Below are positions 38,077-47,864 of a stretch of DNA of 64,000 bases, piece by piece. The notes under the pieces were generated by a model that saw nothing but the letters and a program-made list of their open reading frames with translations, searched no databases and had not been told where the DNA came from. Origin of the DNA: Tolypothrix bouteillei VB521301 (lineage in GTDB: Bacteria; Cyanobacteriota; Cyanobacteriia; Cyanobacteriales; Nostocaceae). The stretch's first letter is position 1, and each line of letters begins with the position of its first letter. The stretch lies in assembly GCF_000760695.4 (NCBI RefSeq), contig NZ_JHEG04000001.1, positions 6,764,204 to 6,828,203 on the forward strand, read 5' to 3'. The translations under genes were made by a program, and so were the position numbers.

Positions 38077-38985
38077 ATGCACGCAGAACAAATGCTACCT
38101 AGCATGAATTTGTCTCTCGACCTGCTAGTATACACTAGCTTTATGGATGTGGGTTACGAGCTCCTTGCGAGCGATCGTGTTCCCCTACAAATTCAACAAA
38201 CTTTCCTCAGAAGGATAGTTTATCAATATTGGAATGCCCGCGAGCTAAAAACTGTTGGTTATAGGGCGGCTTATCTTCTTCAAGTTGCTCCAGAACATTG
38301 GCTGTTTGGTTGGCTGTACTACAACGAGTGGGATAGTACAAGCGAGCACTACATACCATATTTCATTTGCTACTATCTAGCAGAATCACTGCATGCTCTG
38401 AGCATCGAAAAAATTTGCGCTTGCTTGCAAAAGGGACCTGTATCACTTGTAGAACGGCACACTTTTTCAACTTCTTTAGAACCTCTAATTTTAGAAGACT
38501 TAAGTAGTTACCAAGAAGTAAAGCCAGGAGTCGCGATTCCTTGGGAAGTTCGCCAGCAAATTTATAGAAACTTTAAGCAAGGACAATTAACGGATTTATT
38601 CATCCTATTTCAAGAAATTGAAAAGGAAACTGAACTGTTACAGCCAGTCCTCCTTGAGGATTTGGTTGTGGAAGATCGAACGACTGAAGATAGTACTTTA
38701 CCACATGTTCTTCCAGTTCCAGAAACAGACCGGGAACTAGAACTGTTGTTGCCAATTCCACATGAAGAATGGCTTGCTAAAGACAAAACGACTAATGCTC
38801 GTGCTTTGCTACCCGATCGCAATTTTCTTTTGCTACTTGGGATCAGTTTTGGTATGTTTACTAGCATCATAGTCATAATTTTATTTTTTGTCTTTTTTTA
38901 TACGTTAAGATTAATTCCAATCCAGCACAATCCTTCTCCTACCCCGTCTGTCATACCTTCTAACAATTTGACTTTCCGCAGCTAG
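38077..38985 (+). CDS. Hypothetical protein with C-terminal membrane anchor
   Basis: The 302 residues begin with a soluble, alpha-helical-looking region rich in Tyr and Trp (APEHWLFGWLYYNEWD), followed by an acidic, Leu/Glu-rich middle part and one membrane helix near residues 248-275 (LLLLGISFGMFTSIIVIIL). The last residues are Pro/Ser-rich. It likely forms a unit with the preceding binding-protein gene. I do not recognise the family. Met codons at 38092 and 38104 are alternative starts. Confidence 0.65.
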   Translation: MHAEQMLPSMNLSLDLLVYTSFMDVGYELLASDRVPLQIQQTFLRRIVYQYWNARELKTVGYRAAYLLQVAPEHWLFGWLYYNEWDSTSEHYIPYFICYYLAESLHALSIEKICACLQKGPVSLVERHTFSTSLEPLILEDLSSYQEVKPGVAIPWEVRQQIYRNFKQGQLTDLFILFQEIEKETELLQPVLLEDLVVEDRTTEDSTLPHVLPVPETDRELELLLPIPHEEWLAKDKTTNARALLPDRNFLLLLGISFGMFTSIIVIILFFVFFYTLRLIPIQHNPSPTPSVIPSNNLTFRS

Positions 38986-39026
38986 CAGCTATATACACTT
39001 CTTAAAATTTAATTAATCGAAATTTA

Positions 39027-39064
39027 TAAAAAAAACCGACTGATTGCATGGCAATAGCAGTCGG
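39027..39064 (-). terminator. strong minus-strand intrinsic terminator with no annotated gene upstream
   Basis: On the minus strand the bases CCGACTG, then an internal ATTGC/GCAAT pair, then CAGTCGG form a 12-bp stem with a small bulge, followed by a run of eight T. This is a textbook intrinsic terminator for leftward transcription. No gene on that strand lies between here and lepB. Confidence 0.7.
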
Positions 39065-39355
39065 TAACTAGCTTTCTTGTTTAGGAGGAGGAAGCAAAAT
39101 AATATAAATAGTTTAGATCTTTGTTTTATATTTGATGCGAGCGCAATAACTTTTTTTAAAATTTTTAAAGAAAAAATTTTTGTTATGATTGATACCTTAA
39201 AGACTTCCTAGCAATCGCATTTTAAGACCTTCCCGAACACTCTATGGGTAACTTTCCGCCAGAACAACGTCTATAGGCAAAACTCCACTTGCTTCTAAGG
39301 CTGCTTTTAGAGTCACAATAGTCAAGGTATTTGTTTAGATTTTTCATACAACTCT

Positions 39356-39928
39356 ATGACCCATCAGGAAAGTAATGCAAAAGAAACTCCAACGTCATCG
39401 CGAGTATGGCGGGGTTTACAGGAAAACCTAACTCTCATTGCGATCGCTTTGTGTTTGGCAATTCTCATCCGCACCTTTGTTGCAGAACCTCGCTACATTC
39501 CTTCAGATTCCATGTTACCAACCTTGTACAGAGGCGATCGCTTGGTTGTGGAAAAGATTTCCTACCTTTTTCACCCTCCTGAATTGGGCAATATCATAGT
39601 TTTTCAGCCACCAGAAGAATTACAGCGTCGGGGTTATCCTAAAGACCAAGCTTTCATTAAGCGCGTAATTGGTACCCCAGGACGGAGCGTTAGCATCGCC
39701 AGTGGTAAAGTTTATCTTGATGGTAAACCCCTACAGGAGGACTATATTGCAGAACCGCCAAATTTACCAATGGAAAAGCGACAAGTTCCAGCCGATGAAT
39801 TTTTTGTTATGGGAGATAATCGTAATGATAGTAACGATTCCCGTTATTGGGGTTTTTTGCCTAGAAAGAATATTATAGGTAGAGCCGTGTTTCGCTTTTG
39901 GCCTCTTGACCGCATAGGGTTTATTTAA
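39356..39928 (+). CDS. lepB: Signal peptidase I
   Basis: The enzyme cleaves signal peptides of exported proteins at the plasma or thylakoid membrane. The 190 residues hold one N-terminal membrane helix (about 22-40), the catalytic Ser in SDSMLPTL (near residue 52), the Lys general base in FIKRVIGTPG (near 102) and the closing motif GDNRNDSNDSRYWG. The length is usual for cyanobacterial Lep proteins. It stands alone on the plus strand. Confidence 0.97.
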   Translation: MTHQESNAKETPTSSRVWRGLQENLTLIAIALCLAILIRTFVAEPRYIPSDSMLPTLYRGDRLVVEKISYLFHPPELGNIIVFQPPEELQRRGYPKDQAFIKRVIGTPGRSVSIASGKVYLDGKPLQEDYIAEPPNLPMEKRQVPADEFFVMGDNRNDSNDSRYWGFLPRKNIIGRAVFRFWPLDRIGFI

Positions 39929-39980
39929 ATTCGTGAGTCATTTGTGGTTAGTTGATTGTTAAACCACAAACGACTCACAA

Positions 39981-40517
39981 CTAACTAAACCTTAAATAAT
40001 ACATCAACTGGGCGATCGCCGAGCCCGGTAGATTGAGCCTTTGTTGAAAATCAGCTAAATTACGGAAAAGACCTGCTGACAGGCGATTTTCTACAATGGC
40101 TTGCGCGAGAGATACATCAATAAAAGGTACTTGTATCAGTGTTTCAACCGTTGCTACATTTGGGTTGACAATGTGGCTCGGAAGGGCTAAGGCTTCCTCG
40201 TCATAATAAATAAAATTAAGAAGGGGTCTGAGGGGTTCAAGTCTCTGTACGGATATACTGAGAGCCGCTGCAATATCTTCAACACAATAAAATTTCACTC
40301 CACCACGGGAGAGTTCTACAAGCGATCTTGCTTGATGAATGGAAAATCCCGGTAAACGCAGCCAATCATCGACAGTTGCTTGATTGACGTCTATACGGAT
40401 ACCCAATTCCACTGCGATCGCAATTTCTTCTCCTGATTGCAGTCGGTGGTAGGGGTTGTTAATCAATTGAGTGCGGAGTTTTTGCAGCCTCGGATTCCAA
40501 GATAGCCAATTTTTCAT
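39981..40517 (-). CDS. Helix-hairpin-helix (ComEA-like) protein
   Basis: The 178 residues contain two to three HhH motifs: RIDVNQATVDDWLRLPGFSI, GVKFYCVEDIAAAL and NPNVATVETLIQVPFI, each of the ComEA/DNA-uptake type, which bind DNA without sequence preference. There is no signal peptide or membrane segment, unlike true ComEA, so its role in DNA uptake is uncertain. It is immediately downstream of the TM2 gene. Confidence 0.8.
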   Translation of the reverse strand: MKNWLSWNPRLQKLRTQLINNPYHRLQSGEEIAIAVELGIRIDVNQATVDDWLRLPGFSIHQARSLVELSRGGVKFYCVEDIAAALSISVQRLEPLRPLLNFIYYDEEALALPSHIVNPNVATVETLIQVPFIDVSLAQAIVENRLSAGLFRNLADFQQRLNLPGSAIAQLMYYLRFS

Positions 40518-40531
40518 AGCTTTTTCTCGTT

Positions 40532-40903
40532 TTACATTTGGTCGAGCAACTGACGGCGCTTTTGCTCAAATTCATACTCAGAAACTAGTCCCTCCTGACG
40601 CAAACTTTCTAACTCTCTCAAAGCGTCTGCAATAGCTCCTACGCGATCCGGGACGTACTGTGAACTTTTGATAGCTGTTTTACCCATATTAAAATGGCGG
40701 TCAAAAGTTTCTTCATCTTGAGCTAAGTACCAAACTCCTTCTATAGCACAAGCAACTTTGGGAATAGGTGTCCAAGAAAGCAGTACATACAACACACCCC
40801 AAAGTGGTTGACCTAAATAAAACTTGTGTAGTCCTGATATTGTCAACGTACCAGACAAAGCTAGTATTGCGGCGATACTTCTGTTCTTGCGCTGATTAAA
40901 CAT
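40532..40903 (-). CDS. TM2 domain protein with SHOCT-like tail
   Basis: The 123-residue protein has two membrane segments separated by a tight turn (SIAAILALSGTLTISGLHKFYLGQPLWGVLYVLLSW), which fits the TM2 domain. The C-terminal region (ADALRELESLRQEGLVSEYEFEQKRRQLL) has the SHOCT pattern often found at the end of membrane proteins. Function unknown. It is 14 bp upstream of the HhH gene and likely in one transcript. Confidence 0.82.
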   Translation of the reverse strand: MFNQRKNRSIAAILALSGTLTISGLHKFYLGQPLWGVLYVLLSWTPIPKVACAIEGVWYLAQDEETFDRHFNMGKTAIKSSQYVPDRVGAIADALRELESLRQEGLVSEYEFEQKRRQLLDQM

Positions 40904-41251
40904 AGTTTTTATCTTAACAGTGATTGGTGATGAGTGACCAGTAAAACCTCACGCATCAATGAATTTGGGGCTCGTACCACTTTACGTTTGGTTATTTTTT
41001 ATTTGTCGTTGGTTCTTGGTAGGAGTGTTGAGATATTTATATTTTTTAACATACTTCTGTTGATTCTTACTTAGCTACATATTTTTCGCCTGACTGTTTG
41101 TGCTGCTACAAACACAATCTGTAAACATTGCTCGTCTTCCAAAAATGTGAATTTATTTCTGTATATCCTATCATCCATTATTCCCTTGAATCTACTGAAT
41201 TTTAAGACTTCTTGCACTGACTTTAAAGATTGTGTTAGTCATAACGGGTTG
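40904..41251. other. non-coding gap
   Basis: No firm gene. The left end holds a GTGATTGGTGATGAGTG-type repeat fragment. The frame of the next candidate gene opens at 41147 but the first part lacks coding character. Confidence 0.4.
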
Positions 41252-41515
41252 ATGACTGAGTCTAAGTCATTACGTGATAGAAAAATTGGTTATGTTAGGG
41301 TGATTTTTTGGATTGAAAGGCTAGAACTCAGAGAAATTCCTGCAAGTGAAATAGACATTTTTTACGAGCCTGCGATCGCTTCTCTAGCAGAGACTCAATA
41401 TAAATCATTAGTGGTCTCTTATGAAATCACTCAGCAGCTAAGAGAACTTGATTTAGTATATTTTTGCTCGTCCTCATCCAATCTACTGTTTCAAGAAAAT
41501 CCTTTAGTTGGTTAG
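41252..41515 (+). CDS. Short hypothetical protein, possibly part of a decayed gene
   Basis: From ATG 41252 the frame gives 87 residues starting MTESKSLRDRKIGYVRV, with LELREIPASEIDIFYEPAI in the middle. I do not recognise it. It lies directly before a TPR pseudogene in another frame and may be the N-terminal part of the same dead gene, or an independent small gene. Confidence 0.35.
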   Translation: MTESKSLRDRKIGYVRVIFWIERLELREIPASEIDIFYEPAIASLAETQYKSLVVSYEITQQLRELDLVYFCSSSSNLLFQENPLVG

Positions 41516-41825
41516 AGAACAGAATATTGAGTCAGAATTGACTTTCTATGAAGATAAAACAGATGTAAATAATTATGCCAAACGGCACTATCAACGTAGA
41601 ATAAGCTATGTTAGACAAGCTAACTGGAAATCAGCCGTACAATAATTGCGAGATGCCATCAAGTTAAAGCCGAATAATAGCGATTATCTTGCTTTACTGG
41701 GATTTGTCCATTTGAAACAAAACCTAATATGAAGGGCAAAAGTTTATTTACATCAAGCATTAAAACTTAACCCACAACAAAAACTTGCCTTTAAATATGC
41801 TTTAAGAATGAAGCATGAAATATGA
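41514..41825 (+). pseudogene. Decayed TPR protein with two in-frame stops
   Basis: One frame reads HYQRRISYVRQANWKSAVQ, a TAA stop (41643-41645), LRDAIKLKPNNSDYLALLGF, then a TGA stop (41730-41732), then VYLHQALKLNPQQKLAFKYA, ending at 41825. The order and spacing are those of consecutive TPR units in cyanobacterial J-domain/TPR proteins. With both stops and no start it is a pseudogene. Confidence 0.8.
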
Positions 41826-42014
41826 AGTACACGAAAATTTTTTTATCCTTTATCCCTTATTCTTCATACTTTTGGGTCAAGTGTTGAAATTGCGGTAGAA
41901 AACCGTACTCAAACCGAAGGCTGTTTTCCAGATGATATCTCTAGATTAGAATAAAACTAAAGATCGCAAGTACAAAAGCTACTGAGCGACATTACTCAGT
42001 GGAGTGTGGGCAAG

Positions 42015-42338
42015 ATGGGATTCTTTGACTCGGAAATAGTTCAGCAAGAAGCAAAGCAGTTGTTTGAAGATTATCAAGCACTGATTAAATTGGGTAGCAG
42101 CTACGGCAAATTTGACCGTGAAGGCAAAAAACTGTTTATCGAACAGATGGAAGCCATGATGGATCGCTACTGTGTTTTTATGAAACGCTTTGAGCTATCA
42201 GAAGATTTTATGGCACAAATGACTGTAGAGCAACTCAAGACACAATTAGGTCAGTTTGGCATTACGCCGCAACAAATGTTCGATCAAATGAACTTCACGC
42301 TACAACGCATGAAAGCCGAATTGGAAAAGCAATCTTAG
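42015..42338 (+). CDS. DUF1825 family protein
   Basis: I chose the ATG at 42015 (MGFFDSEIVQQEAKQLFEDY); a GTG at 42006 is in frame. The 107 residues are helical and match the DUF1825 family, found across cyanobacteria, with unknown role. The middle (LFIEQMEAMMDRYCVFMKRFELSEDF) and the Gln-rich end are typical. Confidence 0.88.
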   Translation: MGFFDSEIVQQEAKQLFEDYQALIKLGSSYGKFDREGKKLFIEQMEAMMDRYCVFMKRFELSEDFMAQMTVEQLKTQLGQFGITPQQMFDQMNFTLQRMKAELEKQS

Positions 42339-42397
42339 GAACGTGGTTAGTGGTTCAACTCTACGAACTACTAACCACGTTCCTACTAATACTTTCC

Positions 42398-44320
42398 CTA
42401 ATTTACTTTCGGGCGACGGAACTGAGACGGTGACTTAAAGTTCTCAACAGGTACGCCTTTAAGGGCTTTTGTCATAAAATCACGCCAGATGGGAGCAACC
42501 ATAACGCCACCCGTAGCGCCATGAGCTAGGGTTCTGTTGTCGTCTCTACCTACCCAAACGGCAGTTGTTAACTGAGGTACAGTACCGACAAACCAAATAT
42601 CTTTTTCAGAGGATGTTGTTCCTGTCTTTCCTGCAGCAGGACGATCTATTGCAGCGTTTTTACCAGTACCGTTAGTGATTACTCCTCGCATCACATCAAC
42701 GATGGCTGCAGATGCCCAAGGGTCTAAAACAAGCTGTGGTTTGGGTGTGTTATCTAGTATTACATTGCCACTACTATCTGTAACACGGGCAATAACTGTT
42801 GTGGGAGATTGCCAGCCGTAATTAGCAAAAGTCGCATAGGCGCTTGCCATTTCCAATGGTGTTACCCCAATGGCACCCAAAGGTAAAGAAGTCACGGGTT
42901 CCATCGGACTCATAATGCCCAAGGTGCGGCAAGTTTCAACAACTCTATTCATCCCTATTGATTTACCAACCTTAATAACAGGAATGTTGCGAGACATAGC
43001 GAGGGCGGTACGGATTGACATTGCCCCAGCATAGCCACCATCGTAGTTCCGTGGATGATACCAACCGCTACCATCTCGATAACTGACTGGAGAATCGACG
43101 ACTGTTGAGTCTGGACCGTACCTACCAGTTGCAAAAGCGGTATAGTAAACAAACGGCTTAAAAGAGGAGCCTGGTTGCCTCAGTGCTTGAGTTGCTCGGT
43201 TGAATTCGCTTGTTTTTGAATCGACACCACCTACGAGAGCTTTCACAAAATGAGTCCGGGGGTCAACTGCAGCGAGAGCAATTTGGTTTCTGTATAACCC
43301 TTGCCCCGATAACCTTTCATGCCAGCGTCTTACGGTTGCTTCTGCCATGCGTTGAAAATCGGCATCAATGGTGGTTTGAATCCGCATACCGCCTTTGAGA
43401 AGCGCTTCACGACCAAATTTCTTCGCTATTTCCTGTGCCACAGCGTTGGTGACGTATGGCAAAGCACTACCCTGGAACGATCTGATTTTGCCCAGTTTTA
43501 TTGGTTGTTTTAGGGCATCGTCGTACTCTTTCTGCGTAATCCAGCCCAAAGTAAGCATCCGCCCCAGAACTTCCTTCTGCTGGTATTTAGCTTTGTTCAT
43601 GCTTACAAAGGGGCTGTACTCTTCTGGGGCTTGAATCAACCCCGCGATCATGGCTGACTCAGCCAAGTTTAAACTTTCGGCTGACTTGTTAAAATAACTG
43701 CGGGCTGCTGTTTGTATCCCATAGTTGTTGTGTCCCCAGTAGACTTGATTGAGGTACATCTCCAAAATTTGGTCTTTGGGAAGAATTTGTTCCAAGCGAA
43801 TTGCCAGAACTCCTTCTGCTATTTTTCGGGTAAAGGCTCGCTTGCGGGACAAAAACAGATTTTTGACCAATTGCATGGTAATGGTCGAACCACCTTCACG
43901 TACCCCACCTGCACTCCAGTTGGTTACTACAGCACGCCCAACGCCTTTAGGATTGATACCGTGGTGATAGTAGAAGTCGCTATCTTCACTCGCTAAAACG
44001 GCTCTCTTGAGTTCTGGAGAAATTCTATCTAAAGGCACAACTTCGCGGTTGGCTTCCCCGTGGATGCTGGCCAAAAGTTTGCCTTTAATATCATAAATGT
44101 AAGTAGTCTCCGAGGGGAAAAAGTTACGTAACTGTCTGACATCAGGCAAATTACGGAAACTAACGGCTAAACCAACCAGTCCTCCAGCCACAATAGAACT
44201 GGTCAGCATAGTGATGGATAGTAGAGTACCGCCAGCTACCTGACCGACTCCTTTAAGAAACTCAAAGCCTGAAGAACCTTGTTGTTGAGCGCGTTTATTA
44301 TCAAAAGTTCTGGACGACAC
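42398..44320 (-). CDS. Penicillin-binding protein 1A-type bifunctional peptidoglycan synthase
   Basis: The start is a GTG at 44320; the product is 640 residues. After an N-terminal membrane helix (about 30-50) there is a GT51 glycosyltransferase domain (about 70-245; ASEDSDFYYHHGI, GGSTITMQLVKN, QIYWGHNNYGI-like NQVYWGHNNYG) and a transpeptidase domain with SSFKPF (Ser near 385), SRN and KTGTTS (near 565). It polymerises and cross-links peptidoglycan outside the membrane. The C-terminal tail is short. tyrS diverges from it across about 185 bp. Confidence 0.96.
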   Translation of the reverse strand: MSSRTFDNKRAQQQGSSGFEFLKGVGQVAGGTLLSITMLTSSIVAGGLVGLAVSFRNLPDVRQLRNFFPSETTYIYDIKGKLLASIHGEANREVVPLDRISPELKRAVLASEDSDFYYHHGINPKGVGRAVVTNWSAGGVREGGSTITMQLVKNLFLSRKRAFTRKIAEGVLAIRLEQILPKDQILEMYLNQVYWGHNNYGIQTAARSYFNKSAESLNLAESAMIAGLIQAPEEYSPFVSMNKAKYQQKEVLGRMLTLGWITQKEYDDALKQPIKLGKIRSFQGSALPYVTNAVAQEIAKKFGREALLKGGMRIQTTIDADFQRMAEATVRRWHERLSGQGLYRNQIALAAVDPRTHFVKALVGGVDSKTSEFNRATQALRQPGSSFKPFVYYTAFATGRYGPDSTVVDSPVSYRDGSGWYHPRNYDGGYAGAMSIRTALAMSRNIPVIKVGKSIGMNRVVETCRTLGIMSPMEPVTSLPLGAIGVTPLEMASAYATFANYGWQSPTTVIARVTDSSGNVILDNTPKPQLVLDPWASAAIVDVMRGVITNGTGKNAAIDRPAAGKTGTTSSEKDIWFVGTVPQLTTAVWVGRDDNRTLAHGATGGVMVAPIWRDFMTKALKGVPVENFKSPSQFRRPKVN

Positions 44321-44505
44321 GGCGATTTCACTTCCTCACTTTATATATAAGTGTAATTTCTTTGATTAAGCAAAGCAGTTAATTTTTTGCAATTATATTA
44401 GTTTGTTAGTTTGGCACAAGAAAATAAGATAGATATAAATTGCTAGTGACCACAACCAACCTTACTTTGATAGTGCAAAGCGTAGTTAACAGTCAATCCC
44501 CCAGT

Positions 44506-45675
44506 ATGATGCAAGATTTCTCTTGGCTACATCGTGGTGTTGCGGAAATTTTTCCTCAACCTACTGATTCTGCCACTGAAATCGAAAGTTTAGAAAAACG
44601 ATTGGCAACAACCGAGCGACCTTTAAGGGTCAAATACGGAATCGATCCTACCGGTGCTGAGATTCATCTCGGTCATAGCATACCAATGCGAAAACTGCGA
44701 GCGTTTCAAGATGCGGGTCATACTGCTGTCCTTCTTATAGGCGATTTTACAGCTCGCATTGGCGATCCTACGGGGAAATCTGAAATGCGCCGCCAGCTTA
44801 CAGAAGAAGATGTGAAGAACAATGCCCAGACTTACCTGGATCAAGTACGACCCATTTTAGATTTTGATACTCCAGGCAGACTGGAAATACGTTACAACTC
44901 GGAATGGCTCTCAAAGCTGGATTTAGGTAAGATTCTAGAGTTACTCTCTACTATGACCGTGGGGCAGATGCTGGCAAAAGAAGGATTTGCCGAACGTTAT
45001 AAAAAAGAGAATCCAATTTTTCTTCATGAGTTCCTCTACCCGCTAATGCAGGGCTATGATTCTGTTGCTCTTGAGGCAGATGTAGAATTGGGAGGGACAG
45101 ATCAAAAGTTTAATATTGCTGTAGGACGAGATTTACAACGCCATTTTGGTCAAAAACCTCAATATGGGGTACTATTACCTATTTTAATTGGTACAGATGG
45201 CGTACAGAAAATGTCTAAGTCTTTGGGGAATTATGTGGGTTTGTTAGAACACCCAACTCAAAAGTATCAAAAACTACAACAAGTTCCCGACCATCTACTA
45301 GAAGAATATTTTACACTGCTGACTAGTTTACCAGTAGACAAGCTGCCAGAAAGTCCGCGCGATCGCCAAAAGTTATTGGCACGAGAAGTTGTAAAACAAT
45401 ATCACGGCGAGCAAGCCCTCAAGGATATTGAAGCTGGAGATATGCCAGAATTTTCCCTGGCACAAGTTCAGTTTCCTGCAAAACTGGCTTTTATCTTGAA
45501 TGCTAGTGGCTTGTGCAAAAGTACTGGAGAAGGTAAGCGGAAAATTTTGGAAGGCGGAGTGCGGTTGGATGGCGATCGCATAACCGATGGCGATGCTACT
45601 ATCGCCAACCAAAGTGAATTACAGGGTCGTGTTTTACAACTTGGAAAAAATAAGTTTGTTCGATTGATACCTTAA
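44506..45675 (+). CDS. tyrS: Tyrosyl-tRNA synthetase
   Basis: It charges tRNA-Tyr with tyrosine. I chose the ATG at 44506 ([12 protein letters not shown]); the frame opens at a TTG at 44440. The 389 residues show the HIGH-like HLGHS (near 54), [14 protein letters not shown], and KMSKSLGN (near 236), then a C-terminal S4-like RNA-binding part ([10 protein letters not shown]). The sequence is of the TyrZ-like type. pyrF follows 73 bp downstream. Confidence 0.96.
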   Translation: MMQDFSWLHRGVAEIFPQPTDSATEIESLEKRLATTERPLRVKYGIDPTGAEIHLGHSIPMRKLRAFQDAGHTAVLLIGDFTARIGDPTGKSEMRRQLTEEDVKNNAQTYLDQVRPILDFDTPGRLEIRYNSEWLSKLDLGKILELLSTMTVGQMLAKEGFAERYKKENPIFLHEFLYPLMQGYDSVALEADVELGGTDQKFNIAVGRDLQRHFGQKPQYGVLLPILIGTDGVQKMSKSLGNYVGLLEHPTQKYQKLQQVPDHLLEEYFTLLTSLPVDKLPESPRDRQKLLAREVVKQYHGEQALKDIEAGDMPEFSLAQVQFPAKLAFILNASGLCKSTGEGKRKILEGGVRLDGDRITDGDATIANQSELQGRVLQLGKNKFVRLIP

Positions 45676-45748
45676 TTGTTAGTGGTTAGTTGTTAGTTGT
45701 TTTTCTACTAACCGCTAACCACCGCCCACCAACCACTACCCGTGAAAC

Positions 45749-46468
45749 ATGAATGCCGAAGATCGAGTCATTGTGGCTTTAGATGTACCAGATGAACGCT
45801 CAGCAATAGAGCTTGTTGAAAGACTTGAGCAAGTCAGTTTTTGGAAAGTCGGTCTTGAGTTGTTTACGAGCACCGGACCAAAAATTCTGGAACTACTCAA
45901 ATCTCGGCAAAAGCGTATTTTCTTAGATTTAAAATTTCATGACATTCCGAACACTGTTGCAGGTGCATGCCGTGCAGCTTCTCGTTATGGGGTGGATTTA
46001 CTGACAATTCATGCAACATCTGGTAAGGAAGCTCTGAAAGCTGCAACTGAAGCAGTACAGGTGGGAGCATCGTCAGCAGGTGTAAAACCACCGAAGTTAA
46101 TTGCCATTACACTACTAACAAGTATTTCTTCCAGACAGTTAGCATTTGATTTAAAAATTCCCTTAGAATTACCAGAGTATGTTCTTGAGATGTTGCTGAT
46201 GGCTCAAGAGACAGGCTTAGATGGAGTTGTCTGTTCGCCTCAAGAAGTTGCACAGCTGCGACAAACTTGTGAAAAAGATTTTTTGCTCGTTTGTCCGGGA
46301 GTCCGTCCAACTTGGGCAGCTGCAAAAGATCAAGCGCGATCGCTGACTCCAGCACAAGCGATCGCAGCAGGAGCCGATTATCTCGTGATTGGGCGTCCCA
46401 TTACTGAATCTGACAATCCGGAATTGGCTTGGAAAAAAATTTGTGAGGAGTTGGCAGCAATCTCATGA
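45749..46468 (+). CDS. pyrF: Orotidine 5'-phosphate decarboxylase
   Basis: It makes UMP from OMP in pyrimidine synthesis. The 239 residues fit the class 1 enzyme: [11 protein letters not shown] at the start, the catalytic [11 protein letters not shown] (Asp-x-Lys-x-x-Asp), [18 protein letters not shown] and [12 protein letters not shown]. The last codons overlap the next gene by ATGA (46465-46468), so translation is likely coupled. carB is elsewhere in the window, so the pyrimidine genes are not grouped. Confidence 0.97.
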   Translation: MNAEDRVIVALDVPDERSAIELVERLEQVSFWKVGLELFTSTGPKILELLKSRQKRIFLDLKFHDIPNTVAGACRAASRYGVDLLTIHATSGKEALKAATEAVQVGASSAGVKPPKLIAITLLTSISSRQLAFDLKIPLELPEYVLEMLLMAQETGLDGVVCSPQEVAQLRQTCEKDFLLVCPGVRPTWAAAKDQARSLTPAQAIAAGADYLVIGRPITESDNPELAWKKICEELAAIS

Positions 46469-47253
46469 AGTTAGAAGTCAAATTGAAAAATTATGGCTTT
46501 TGGCTTCTTTGCTGTAGCTTCTGGCTGGTATCGCTCTCGTTTCCATGCTCAGCTTCGGAACGCATTCCCAGAGGTCAAGCCCCTAGCGATCGCGTGAAAC
46601 ATAAAGAAATAATATTGGGGAATATGAGGCAGAGCCCAACCACAGGCATTCCCATGCAGAGCCTGGGAACGAGGGCGAAACAGATGACTCAGAGCGAGAT
46701 CGGAACGAGGAAAAGAGTTGTAGAAGCAAAAAAGGACTTTTGCTCAAATCAAAATTTGGAAATATTAACTACAGAAATGTTGCGCGATTTACCTAGTTAT
46801 GCCAATCGCGTTTCTCAACGTTCGCGCCGTCTTAGTAGGAAAAATGAGGTTTTCAGTTATATCGTTCTTGCAGGAAGACCTGAGTTTGAACCGCTACCTC
46901 TTAACCCCAATGAATATACGAGAGATTCACTGAAAACTAAGTCAGAGGGAGTAGAGCAAGTTTTTTTTACAACTTTAGAGCGACAGTACGTAAATGGAAA
47001 AGAAATTCAATTGCAGGAATTCCACTGGCTGTTTTTAACAAAAGCAGAAAACAGCTGGCTGTTTGTGATGATGTTTTCTCAAATTGGTTCTTATCCAAAA
47101 AATCAGCCACCCACACCACCAAGGGATAGCAGTAACGGTGTTATTGCTCAAGGGATTAGCAATTGGTTGCGCGATTGTACAGCAGGTAGCGTGCGCGGGC
47201 GTCCTAGAAATTTAGAAACTAAACCTCAGCTACAAACTCCACCTAAACCCTAA
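46465..47253 (+). CDS. Secreted hypothetical protein invaded by a repeat
   Basis: The 262-residue protein begins with a signal peptide ([22 protein letters not shown]). The conserved-looking part starts near residue 85 ([27 protein letters not shown]) and continues to WLRDCTAG, ending in a Pro-rich tail. Residues about 53-72 ([20 protein letters not shown]) are encoded by the same palindromic repeat found between genes at 1130-1190 and 29944-30000. The family looks cyanobacterial but I cannot name it. It is coupled to pyrF by a 4-bp overlap. Confidence 0.75.
   Translation: MKLEVKLKNYGFWLLCCSFWLVSLSFPCSASERIPRGQAPSDRVKHKEIILGNMRQSPTTGIPMQSLGTRAKQMTQSEIGTRKRVVEAKKDFCSNQNLEILTTEMLRDLPSYANRVSQRSRRLSRKNEVFSYIVLAGRPEFEPLPLNPNEYTRDSLKTKSEGVEQVFFTTLERQYVNGKEIQLQEFHWLFLTKAENSWLFVMMFSQIGSYPKNQPPTPPRDSSNGVIAQGISNWLRDCTAGSVRGRPRNLETKPQLQTPPKP
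46621..46680. repeat. palindromic repeat copy inside a gene
   Basis: The DNA around TTCCCATGCAGAGCCTGGGA matches the intergenic copy at 1158-1184 with one mismatch, and TGAGGCAGAGCC precedes it as in the other copies. Its reading phase keeps the frame open. Confidence 0.85.
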
Positions 47254-47262
47254 AAGCTCTCT

Positions 47263-47856
47263 CTATCCTCCTTTCTCACTTTCATGTTGTGCAGGCAGTG
47301 CTATGCGCCCATGAAAGTCGTGGTAACGATGGGAGAAGTGTTCTAAATAAGGGCTTTCAAGTACTGTACGCCGTTTAGCTATCTTATTATTTATCTGGTA
47401 ATATAAAAATTCAGCGTCTATAGCAAAAACTTTTTTGAAATCAACTGTTAATTCTGGCAAACCTTCTTGAATATACTCAAATTCTGAAGGCACTTTTTCA
47501 AAAAAATGATACTGTTGATTCCGATTAGATTTAACAAAATTCCATTCAGATGAATTTATTTGAAGAGTTTTGTTAAAGCGAATTTCTTGAGCAGTGTATA
47601 CTTCACAAAAAAGTATAGAATTTAGTAACTTGTAAGTTTTATCCTGATTTTGCCTAGCAGTGTAATCCCAATCTAAGTCACAATCTTGAGTAACAATAAT
47701 CCCGTAAGGATGAACTATAGGTTTAAACTTAGTGTTTTCAAGGGTTGGGGACAATTCATTTGGAACTGGTTTAAATTGTATAACTCCAGTCAAAATCTCC
47801 CCTTGCCTAAAAGCCTCTTTTTCATTAGAGGCTCTGTAAATCATACTTTTAGGCAT
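47263..47856 (-). CDS. TQDCDL-motif protein of the TIGR04255 cassette
   Basis: The 197 residues include AFRQGEILTGVIQFKP near the start, VHPYGIIVTQDCDLDWDY (about 48-65) and HRYHDFHGRI near the end. The first and second resemble a family of accessory proteins carrying a VTQDCDL motif that I recall from other bacteria; no biochemical role is known to me. It is the last gene of a three-gene unit, 8 bp after the previous stop. It converges with the secreted protein gene above. Confidence 0.6.
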   Translation of the reverse strand: MPKSMIYRASNEKEAFRQGEILTGVIQFKPVPNELSPTLENTKFKPIVHPYGIIVTQDCDLDWDYTARQNQDKTYKLLNSILFCEVYTAQEIRFNKTLQINSSEWNFVKSNRNQQYHFFEKVPSEFEYIQEGLPELTVDFKKVFAIDAEFLYYQINNKIAKRRTVLESPYLEHFSHRYHDFHGRIALPAQHESEKGG

Positions 47857-47864
47857 GGTAAGAA

